Shown: positions 35,101 through 47,100 of the stretch, piece by piece
Layout: every line of letters begins with the position of its first letter
Position numbering within the stretch: the first letter of the stretch is position 1
Assembly: GCF_026151205.1 (NCBI RefSeq)
Contig: NC_087076.1
Location: forward strand, 20,269,919 to 20,329,918
Direction of reading: 5' to 3'
DNA: 60,000 nucleotides
Source: Bolinopsis microptera
Taxonomy: Eukaryota; Ctenophora; Tentaculata; Lobata; Bolinopsidae
Notes under the pieces: model-generated
What the model was told of the DNA's origin: nothing
Database searches by the model: none
The model's input: only the letters and a program-made list of their open reading frames with translations
Made by a program: the position numbers and the translations under genes

Positions 35101-38100
35101 GCGGGAACTGACGTCACAACCCGAGCAAAAGGAACCAACACCGACATAGTCCGGACTCGCAACGTGGCGTGTGACATAAGTCACATCGACACACGCTCTG
35201 TACCAACACAAGCTGACGGTACGTTTAATTTATTAGAGCCTTTGCTTAGAGACTCTAACTCGAGCAACTTAGAGTTGAACTCGAGCAAGCCTGCAATATT
35301 TGGAGTTGTCTTACAGTAACGGTCACGTGCCAAATATAAATAGCTATTGGCTGGCTACCCAGAGTCTAATTAAATTTCGGAACTGCTGAAATGCGAGTGG
35401 CGGATACTTGTGTCTGTTGTTTGTTTGCTTGTTTATAGAACCCGTCCCCAATCTCTTATCGGAAAATGACTGAATACGGGTGGTACCCGCAAGTCTGTTC
35501 ATTAAGCATTTAGAGTTCTGTAAAACTGCAGTTACAATTGTGCTAGGGTCTTTAGTATTTACGATCGATATTAGGTCTCTATCCCTACATGCTTCCAAAA
35601 TTTGTAATCTCCAACTTTCTGCACAAATGTACTGGAATTTTTTGGAAAAAAAAAAGAATGTGATATAGAAATAAAATTAACGATTAAATGTTAGGATACT
35701 TGTTATTGTGTATAATTGCTAATCAATTGATTTGTCAGATACGGCAAAGTGCTTGCCTCACTACACAATCACATAAGATACCCTTACAGACTCCCACCTC
35801 TCTCAGGAGAGCACGGTTTAGCAGCCATGATGCGCCGTCTCCTCGCTGACACACCCTCCTCTGACGTCACACTGCTCTGCACCGACTGGACAGAGAAACG
35901 CGCGCACCGCGTCATCCTCAACGCGTCCTGCCCTGCCCTCCTCGCTTGCTCCGGCCCCCAGATCCCGGACGATAGCTCCCTGGTTAAACTGGAGATAGGC
36001 CCTGAAGCTGCGGATAAGTTCATGGAGTACGTGTATACTAGGGAGATAGAGGATGAGGATATACGCCCTACCATACTGAGTGAACTCTTCGATATCGCTG
36101 AGAGGTATGGTGTTTTATTTTTCTTTATTGTTTGGTTTGCTTTTCTTTTTATTTAGGTGATTGTTAGATTAACAAGAATACGAGTTTGTTGTTATGGCAT
36201 AAATGTTTTATTCACATAGTTGTAATAGCATGATACTATAATCTTAATGACAATTTTATTGAGAGAAGTATGAACTTAAGTTCACCAAAATGGTGCCCAA
36301 ATGACAAAAAGCAGCAAAAAATATACATGATATATGCAACTTAAATTTGTCCGTTCAATACGCTTAAAATTTTGAAAACTAACCTAGACTCAAGTTACTC
36401 AGCAGAGTTTATCATGAGACAGGAACATCTCCAACAAGATTCTAAGTTTTGTCACGTTACCCAATAGGTCACATGATGTGGCCAGTTCAGTCTTGTGACT
36501 TGTGACTTCACTTGGATCTCCATTTCTGGTCGGCTTTGCCTCATTCACTCCCAAGTCTAGTTCATTAAGGCAGATCTCTATCCTGCTAAGATATCCTCTC
36601 TGTTTGATCCCTGCCATGTTAGATAGAGTCCTCATAGCATGTCGTATCTCCACCAGTGTGTCCTGTATCTCGTTCCTCAGTTCTGTGGTCGTTCTCATCG
36701 GCCGGTAGAACAGACAATGTTTGTTAGTCGGGCTGTTCCGCTGTAGTTCCAGCTTCTCAAGCATCTTGGTATTTTGCCAGCAGATCTTCAGTGTGTTTGC
36801 TGTGTTGACTGTTGACGCGGAGACTGAAGATGCCGTAACCAGCACCAAAAGCAGGATCATCTTGAAAGTTGAGAGGGACGGTCGAGTTCTGATATCAGTT
36901 CAAGGTGTTCAAACTCAAAGTTAAGCATCTTTCACAATTCCTTTCAAGCCCAGCTTAGGTTGCGAAATATTCAACATTTCCCGATTAATTTCGATGAATG
37001 GTGAATTTTAATATGGAATTGTTGGCATCGGTAATATCATTATGCGACTTGAATAGTTCATGAATACGATTAATATCCAGCTAAGTACGCACAGCTTTGT
37101 AAATGTGTTTCTAAACTCTGTTAAAGCTTTCATTGACCTGGTTTATTATTTGAAAGAAATGCAGATTATTTTATGTGACCGAGAGTAATGCAATCTATAA
37201 ACATGTTCAAGCTTCTTCCCGCTTGAATTTATAGACATCTTACAGCAATAGCAGCAAATCTGGGGAAACTTGGTGGACATTGACTTTTTTCACAAAATTT
37301 GTGTATGTTGACTTCAAAATGATATTGCAGCTTATTGTGGTTAATCTCAATGTTGGAGTGATGTTTTTCTGGTGCACAAAACACTGCAGTACAGTTATGT
37401 TGAATAATTGAGGTTAATGAATCCTCTATGTGGCCACTATGGTGGTTAAAATACCAGTTTTAGGGTTAACCACCATTTTGAGATATGATATTATGAAATG
37501 AGTAGTCATTATATTGAGATCATCCCATGGTGCAACTATTACAAAAGTTTAAAACCCTCATTGGGGGCATTTTGTGGTCCTAATGGTGGTTAAATGGAAG
37601 ATGAACGATGAGCAATAAATATTGCTCTGGTTATAGATGTATAGTGGTGGTTGCTCATTTGTACATGGATGATAATTTTTCATCACAAATGTGCAATTTA
37701 ATAGTACGGTTAATTTTAGGTGGTTAATATTCGTAAAAAGTGCTAAAAAGATGGTTAAAACGTCAAAATATTTTGTTAACCACCAATCAAAACAATATTA
37801 ATGCTTTTAGTCAACTTTTTCTGGTCAACAAAGGACATTTGAAGGGTTTTGATAAAAGTTATCAAGAAATGTTGTCATAAAAGTGGTTAAAAGGGCTATA
37901 TGACTTGCTAGGCTGTTGAACAAGGCATCTATTAAAGTGAAAATTAACCACAATATGAAGTTCGGATAATGGTTTGCTATCCAATTGAGTGTATAATTGT
38001 TTGCAAATCCATAATTGACCCCAAGTTCATGCATTATGATCAATGTGCAGCTATGGTGGTTAAAATGTCTCGAAAATACCCTATATTTGCTCTAATTAAC

Positions 38101-41100
38101 CATTTTTAGAGCACATATTAGCTTTGTAAAGCTATAGCTGGCCATGCTGCATTATCTAGATATAACTACCAGCTCATCTATGTGCACAAAAACATTGCTG
38201 AGTCCTTTGTTGTGTCCAGCATGGTTAATAAAGGTCTAAAATTGACCTAAATCAGTGTTTTTGGTCGTTTTAACCGCCATATGGCCACACATTCTGTTGC
38301 ATTATCTTTAAAATCACTTATTATCCTTCAGCTATCTCTCATAATCAAATATCAAAACAAAATAAGGCACAAAAAGTTCGGAGGTTGCTGAATAATGGTT
38401 AATTTGTGATTGCTTCTGTTGACCGAAAGTCCAAAATAAACATGTTTTAACCACATTGAGGCCACATCTAAGGTATTATGGTATTGGGACCATAGCCAAA
38501 AGTTTTGGGCACCTGGATGGTGTCCTCTGCCTCTGAAATTATAGTGATATTTCAATGCTGTGCCATACCAGGTGGTTAAGTACGCGCAAGCGCGCGCGCA
38601 CGCGTACAAACATGGTTTTTTTGATATACCACAGTTGGTGGTTAACTGTTCTACATCAGACCTTCACTAAAAGTATTGGGCACCATAGTGGTGACATAAT
38701 ATATAAAGAATTTAAGCATAGACTAAATATGTTGGCCTACAGATGGTTAAGTACGCGCAAGCGCGCGCGCACGCGTACACTATAACATAAATAAATAAAC
38801 CACTCCACAGACCACATTTATTAATTTTTTTTATTTCCTTCTTCAACTATGTGTCAATGAACCATTTTTGTTTAATAATGACCATCAATTTTAACTGTAC
38901 TACTCATATCTTCACTGTAGTAAGGGTTTGGGTGTAAGAGGTATAAAAAATGTCCACTAACAAATCAGTCATTTTTCGACTACTTAACCACCTAACTCAG
39001 CACCAAAATGTTCTGAGATTTTTTTCGTTGCACTATCATAAAGCTATGACATTTTTGAACCTATGTAAATATTCAGATTACTAGAATTCATATTCTGTGA
39101 TTTTTAAGGGGTGGTTAAATGCTTCAAAGTGGTGTATTTCAAAGTTTCCCCAGATTTGCTGCTATTGCTGCTTACTATATATAAAGCGAGACGATATATA
39201 TATATATATTTATCCGTGCCATTTTACTGACACCACGGCATCAACTTTAACGCGAATTTCCGCAGAAATCGTAAAAGATATACAACTGAAACTTTTTTGA
39301 CTGGGTCAAATGCTTTAATGGCCTCCAAATCAGCATGAAAAAATAAAAAATTGGCCAAGAAATAGGAGTTTTAGAGCCGAAAATTTGGACCACCAAGTGG
39401 TGTCAAAAACGCGAATTAAATAGGTAATAATTATTTAAGTCTCTTGAGTCTTGACACCATTTTAGGGTTATACGGGTTCCTGCTAGTATATATAATATAC
39501 AAGGAATACAAGGAATACAAGGAATACAAGGAATACAAGGAATACAAGGAATACAATACAAGGAATACAAATTTAAAATCTTTAGTTACAATAGTAACTG
39601 TTAAGATAATAACAATATCATATGATTTAAATTTATTATATTATATAACTTAAACCAAAGTGAAAAATAAAGATTTTGACAATAAATATTTTGTTTACAG
39701 TCGCCTTGGTAATGCTGTAATGCTTGAGCCAGGTCACTCTGCACTCATTGTTGCGCGAAAAGAAACAGCGCTGGTACAGTGATGTTTAATATTCATGTAC
39801 TGGCCAGAGAGTCGACGAATTTCTTGCTGTTGTTAACACACGTAGTGGCAAATCTAGCAACGACTCTCGTGAGGTGGACTTGACTTTCGTTCGTGATTAA
39901 TTCAATGATTTCACTGTTGTTGCTGATGAGTTTGAGAACGTTTGATCCAGGGATGACAGCGTGAACAGGATAAGATGTCGCAGATGGTTTGTTTGGATTT
40001 GATATGATTGACTGGATCTTGTCTAGGACTTTTCGCCTTGATGCGGCGTTAAGATCACAATGGTTAAGGAAGTGATCTTCACTCTCAATAATACCAGAAC
40101 CTAAGACTATATTGCACCAAGAGCATATTCGCTCGTCACGAGGAGTTTGATTATATCGGCCAAGTTCAATTTCGAGTCGATGTGCACTGATCCGTAGTCT
40201 TGTGATATTAGCACGGTCGGCATATTTAATGACACTGTCTAGGTAATATTCTTTGTTGAATTTGGATTTTAGGTCACGATAAAATTCTAATTTCCGAGAA
40301 GTGTTGATACAGGACCCCCAATATTCTCTAAAGCTACATTTCAAACTTTTAGTAATGACGTGGGGTGTGAATATTTTACTCCCGATGGGTTGTGTTGATT
40401 GCGGAGGAATTCGTTTCTTGAAACCGTTGTGAATAAGAAAGTCCTCTTTTGGTGGTTTTGTGATATTCGGGTTTCTTTCAGAAATTAACTTGGAGTGATT
40501 GTTTTTGAGTGTGCGGTAGGCTGTGACATGATCGGTAGAGAAACATGGGTCTAGCGCGAGGACAGGCTCCAGACCTCTGTACCAGTCTAATTTCATGTTC
40601 ATCTGTTCCTTGAAGGCTAATGAGACAAGGGAGTTATCTTTGAGATTTTTCAAGCGTTGGCTATATTTGAGAGTAAGGTTAATGCATTCATAGATCAATG
40701 GGTAGCGGCCTGACTCACCCCAGACGCCTGCGTTGCTGGCTTTACGGTTTACACCCAGTGACCATTTAAGAAAGTGAAGGTGAACTTTTTCGCTGTTCAG
40801 AAGGCTAATTTTCTTGAGGATACTAGTGTGAAATTTTGTTTTTGTGTCGGGATCCATATTGAGATCGACTTGTTTTGAGATGTGTTTTATGATAGCCATA
40901 TTAGGTGTGTAAATAGGCGCTCCGTAAAGAACGATAGGTTTAATAAGACCATCAAAGAGTGTTGTTTGAGAGCGGAATGATAATTTGGATTTGTTTACTG
41001 AGCTTTTCATGCCATAAAGTGCACGCATGGCTTTCTTTTTGAGCTCAGTTCGTGCATTTGTGAATGAGCCGGATTTGTGTATTTCGATTCCTAGATAACA

Positions 41101-44100
41101 GTATGACTCGACTTCTTCTAACAAGTGATTACCAATTTTGAGGGGAACCGGCTGATAGTTGTCGAAACGGGCATTAAATTTCATGAGTTTAGTTTTATCT
41201 GCATTAATTTCGACGCCCCATTCCAAGCAGAAATTGTTCAAAGCATCGAGTTGCTTTTGGAGGGTTTTGGGGTCGAGTGCCAAGAGTATCAGATCATCTG
41301 CCCATAGTAAGTGACTGATAAGTTGGTTCATTAGTTTTGGACAGTTATCATATTCTAGTCGAGGGGAAAGATCTCTGATGTATATCTTAAAAAGATCAGG
41401 GGAAAGTGGATGACCCTGTTCAGTTCCTTTACTGATATCAAATTTTTCGCTGACAAATCCAGATAGTTTTATCTGGCCAGTGGAATTTTTGTACATATGT
41501 TTAAGAACATTAAAAGTTTTGCCAGTGATGCCTAGTTTAGCTAATTTTAAGAAAAGAGCTTCACGGCAAACAGAGTCGAAGGCTTTCCGGAAGTCCACGA
41601 AAACAGCATGAACGGGAACCTTGAGCTTTTTGTATTTAGACGTAATGGTGTTGAGTGTGAGTATGTGGTCGTATGTTTGAGCTCCTTTAGCGAAGCCAAG
41701 TTGATTTATGGGGTCCGGGTTGTATTCATTTTTGAACTTGATTATCCTGTTTAGCATAATGGTCGAGAATATGTAGACTGTAGATGAATTATTCCAGGGA
41801 TTGATAACTTTAATCAATTTCTAAAGGTTAAATTATATTAGAATTTTACCTATTTGAAACCCTGCATGATAAAATGCCCTGTAATGACGCACACCATGCA
41901 CGTGTTATTTTGTTTCAACGTCGAATATAGTAAGGAATAGTTGTTTATCCACCTCTTATATCGAATCCAATTAGTTATTTTTGAGAGAATTTCGAGAACA
42001 CAAAAGAAAGCTCTGTCACATGTTTCTTTGTCAATTATCTCAATGAAACACAGCACGTGCAATGAGAACACTATTTGTGGTTTCAGCTTGATCTGATATC
42101 TTCAAAGTTTTTCAAAGTATTTTTGAATGGCTTTGGAGATCACAAAAGAACGCTATCTTACTTAATTCTTGAACGATTTTCAGAGTAAATAGCAGGGTGC
42201 GCAGGGAGGAGGTTACCTATTGTTTCAGCTTGATATCTTCAAGGTTTTTCAAAGTATTTTTGAATGGCTTTGGAGATCACAAAAGAACGCTATCTTACTT
42301 AATTCTTGAACGATTTTCATAGTAAATAGCAGGGTGCGCAGGGAGGAGGCTACCTATTGTTTCAGCTTGATCTGATACCTTCATCGATCTATAACCCAGT
42401 CGAACAGCTGTTGTTCAAGTTATCCTATTTTGTTGCGTGGTCATTTAAAGATATCGTGCAGTCGATCTTTCATCAAGACACAGTTTGACAACTCTCATGT
42501 ATACAGAAATTGGTTTGTGGTCTTCTGAAAATAGTGCTAAGATAACAAGCCACCGTGTCATGATAGGGATATTAATTGTAATTACCAACCTTGATGCCCT
42601 TCTCGGCTCCAACTGTCCACAAGAAACTTATTCTAAAGAAAAGATAGTTATAACTGGTGGACTGTACAATGGACTAGGTGGCTTACACCCGATGGATTCG
42701 GAAAATGACATCACCTGCATAGATGATGCAAGTAGTTTCGTCCAATCGAATGGGACTTCACTTACTTATAATCGGCCTTATTATTTGTACCTAGTGAGAA
42801 AAAGACACAAATTACTTCGATCCAAGAATTACAGTTGCCCCATGGCAATGAACGTTGCCAATATATATAATCATTGGAATTCCGGAGGACACGTGTATAA
42901 AACATTGGACACAACAAATTGGACGTGTTTGATCCCTAGATCATATGTGTGTGATGGTTTCTCTAATTGCCTAACTGACGAATGTGGGTGCGGAAGAAAG
43001 ACTACTGAGCAGACAGATATTCAGATGCCAGTCTTCTACTGTGCTGAACAGCCTGGATGTATTTCTTTTTCACAGGTAACGAAAACATATTACTATTTTT
43101 TTCATACGGAGTGAATTATCAACAATAACTTTGGAAATTTGTAAGAATTTTTCTCTAATTGAACAGGAATGTTATAGTTAAACAAACAGTCTCATACAAA
43201 ATTCAATAAAAAATAACACATCGCACATTTCTGCAATTATATCCCTGTTTGTATTAATTAAAGACTGCACCTCCCACGACAGGTCTGTGATAACATTATG
43301 GACTGCTTGGACGGGAGTGACGAGTGTTTCTGTCAAAACCATGTGCAGATAAAACTGAACAATCAAACAATTGGCTGTGTCTCGCAAAGACAGTACTGTG
43401 AAAAGCTGGCATTCTCAGATATCTACCAATTAGCTAAAATTCAACCTCGAGTTAACTGTAGTGCTTACAACTTTAGCCTGCCATATTATTTCAATCCAAT
43501 CGAACAATGTTTGTCAGAGTATTTTTATATATTATATCAGCTTTCGGATGATCAGATAATAAATCTCTGTGAAAATAATTGCAGCAGTTTCTTTAAACAA
43601 AATCACTGGCAACATTTTTGCAAGCTTCTATCCCTGGGCATACATTCATTTCCAGAACTATCATGTGAAGTAGGGAGAGTATCAGAGGGAAGCTATCAAA
43701 GACCCGGCATGGACTCACTTTGTGACGGTAAGGTAGACTGTTTAAATGGGGCAGATGAAAAAGGATGCCCGGACAGATTCTACTGCTACAACCATTTGGA
43801 GAATGTGTCTAATCTTAGCAATAGCACAATGTGGATCCCAGCGTATAAAAAATGCGACAAAGTGAAAGATTGCCCAAATAGCATGGATGAGTGTAATATT
43901 GACTGTGGCCTCGGCAATATAGCTTCTCCTAAATCCCTCATAAAATCGAATGCTCTATCCTGTCTAAATGCCATCTTTGGATTAGCTGTTTTGATTCTGA
44001 ATGTAAGGAACGGTTATAAAGCAATGAAAAGCGATCCCTCTAATTTGATCGCGAAAACTGATAGAATTCTGTGCATACAAATATTTGTATATGACTTTAT

Positions 44101-47100
44101 AATGGGAATATATCTCTGCTTCATCGTGTTGGCATCTCTCGTTCTCCGATATAAGGGGGACTATTGTGTACTCTCTGACTGGTGGAGGTCGAGCGTTTAC
44201 TGTGATATTCTAGGGGTAATCTTCTCTTTTGCAACTCACGGATCTCTCTTGATAGTTTCTCTGATGAGTATTGTAAGAAGCATCCAGTGCACTGTAACAT
44301 TCATCAGGATTCCTTACAAAGTCATCATTCTACTTTCCTACATCATTTTCATACTTAACTTGATTCATGCAATGATTCCTGCAGTAAAGCTCCCCCAAAT
44401 AGAACACATTTTCAAATCGGAAATCTTCTTGGTCAACATGGCGGATAATCCCCTGTTGAGCTCCTTTGATGAACAGTACATTAAAGATCTGTATCACAAA
44501 TTCATCCCAAACCAGACCACTGAGTACATTGCAACAATGCTGGATGAATTGAAACAAATAACAAACAAGCCTAACATCTTTGACTTCACAGTGATTGGAT
44601 ATTACGGATCCACACCGATTTGCATTCAAAACATATTTCAGGACCAGGAATCTTACCGAGCTTATAAAATTGGATATTGTACTGCCATATCGGTGCTGCT
44701 AGCAGTAGTTTCAGTATCATATATTGTAATTGTGGTAAAACATAACAAGTCATCTGAAATCGCCAACCGCAACCAGGAAGATCATCAGCAAAACAAAGAC
44801 CTCCTTATCAAGGTTTTCTTGATGATCGGATCTCAACTGATAAGCTGGGTATCCCTAATGATAACCGCTAACTATTTCTTCGGCGCGGACGGAAGTACTG
44901 CACCAGAATATGTATTTGAAGTTTTTGCCCTGTTTGTGATGCCCATCAACAGTTTGCTAAACCCAATATTTTACAGTGACATGTACAAAACCTGCAAGAA
45001 GAAAGTTTCACATATTATCAGTGTTATTAACGAACGCATGAATCCACATGACCAACCGGAAGAGATTGAAATGAACGGTATCAACCCAACTTAAGAAACA
45101 GAGGAACCTTAGTAATATCTCGTTACATATCTGGGCCCAGCGTAATAGATCCAAATATAGTCGTTTCAATTGTAGGTTCACAGGGGGCCGGGGGGGTCTT
45201 CATCAAAATTATCTCGAAATTGATTTTATAGTTGTTTCTGATAGAGGGGAGTGATATCTATCAGCTGCTTTTGGTCCCATGGAAAAACATTGTTCCTAGC
45301 CAAAATTATCGCCAGTCAAAGGTCAGCGCTTATGTGTAATTGTATTGCGCGAGCGATTTTTAATCGCGCGTCCTGAAAATCGACTCTAAAAATCTATTTT
45401 CTCCTACATTTTTTGAGCAATCACCCTGAAACTTTCAGGATATGTTCTAGGGATCATTTAGAAGATATCTGTCGAGCCGAATTTTAAGATAGGCCTTAGA
45501 AGATTTTTTATTCAATTTTGAAAATCTTGGACCTGGAAAAATCGTCAAAAAATGAGGTCCAAGATTTTCAAAATTGAATAAAAAAACTATAAAGTCAATT
45601 TCGAGAGAATTTTGATGAAGACACCCCCCCCCCCCCCCCCCCCCCCCCGGCCCCCTTAATAAGATGACAAAACTTTGCGGATAACGAAATCCGACTTCCA
45701 ACCATCCCCATGAAAGCTTCTCACTTTGCGTTTTGCTGCTTTGCAATCGACACCCTCAATGACAAAGCTTTGCGGATAACGAAATCCGACTTCCAACGAT
45801 CCCCATAAAACTACGAAAGCTTTTCGCTTTGCGTTTTGCTGCTTTGCTTGATGGAGACCTTGGGCTTTTGCAGATGGCACATTAAGTTAACAAAAAGAAA
45901 AAGAAAAAAAAAATATTTTATTTTATTTTGGAATATGATGAAGCTTTTGCGAAAGGGATGTTATGTTTATCAATCTTTAGTTTTCGTTTTGTTAGTAAGG
46001 TGTTTTATTTGTCCAGCTGATAAGCCGTAAAATGTTACAAAATTTAAAAACTGTATTTTCGGAAGAAGAAAAAAACAAGAGAAGATGCGAGTGTTCCGGG
46101 GTGGTCTCGTTAAGAGTTGTCGCCGATGAGCTTCATATTTTCTTGTATAGTCACGTGGTTGAAATAAAAAAATAATGCAGTTCTCCGGCTCTGGAATGTT
46201 GCAGAGTAAAATTATTATTAATTTTTAGAAATTCGCGAAATTGAGTACCCGTGACGATATCTGGTTTCACAGTATAATAAAACGCGGTGGGAATTACAGC
46301 AAATTTTCAACCTTTTGGCTGATCAGTGCTCCAAAGCTGCAAAGCACAAAGTTAACACTATCTTCTGATTCCAACTGCTGGCTATTTAAACCAGCTGTTA
46401 ATACTATTGCAAGCACTAATCGCTAATTAACATTTTTTAAATTTCAGGTTAGACATGGCTGAGCTCACGAACCACCTCCACACGAAACGAACGGAAACAA
46501 TAGAAATAGAGTTCAAACAAGAATCAGGAACAAAAATCCAACTGAACTTGTCAGCTCAAGACATGTTGAACCTATCCCAACAAATCCAAACGATCTCGTC
46601 CCAGAACCGTAGCAGTGTATCTCTAGACAACACATTCCAGCAAGACATCCCTTCTTTTCAGGAACATGGCATCTTCCCAGCCCCTTCACCTGAACTCTGT
46701 GACCGTAGTCAGGGTCATATTTTAGACGGGGATTTGTTTGAAGAGGTGGAAGTGTCTAACCAGACTGCTCCGAATGAAGGTAGTGGTGAGGATGAAGGTG
46801 ATCGTGGTGATCGTGAGGTGGAGGGAGGTGTAATGGAGGGAAACATCTCTGATCTAGAGGATCTGCCATCTACAGGTAAATACATAATTAGGTGTAGATT
46901 GTAGATTGATAATGATAAGCTTTGATAAATTCTTGGAATTTCACATTTTTCGAATTATGAAATTGACCTTAAATACCTATTAATTTTCGAATGCTTTGTT
47001 TAATATTAAATTCAATTTAAATTCCGAATGGTACATATAATGACAAAGTTTTTAAGACTCCTAATTCCTACAAATAATAAATGTTCCCAGGTTTGATACT

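Noticed and set aside
38352-38785. ORFs with RWLSTRKRARTRT-like ends
   Set aside because: They translate the duplicated GCGC block of a non-coding element.
39701-39732. Possible SLX4 exon encoding RLGNAVMLEP after ttgtttacag
   Set aside because: It resembles a BTB continuation, but the exon at 46449 fits phase and sequence better, and this segment is more simply the 3' end of the minus-strand LINE.
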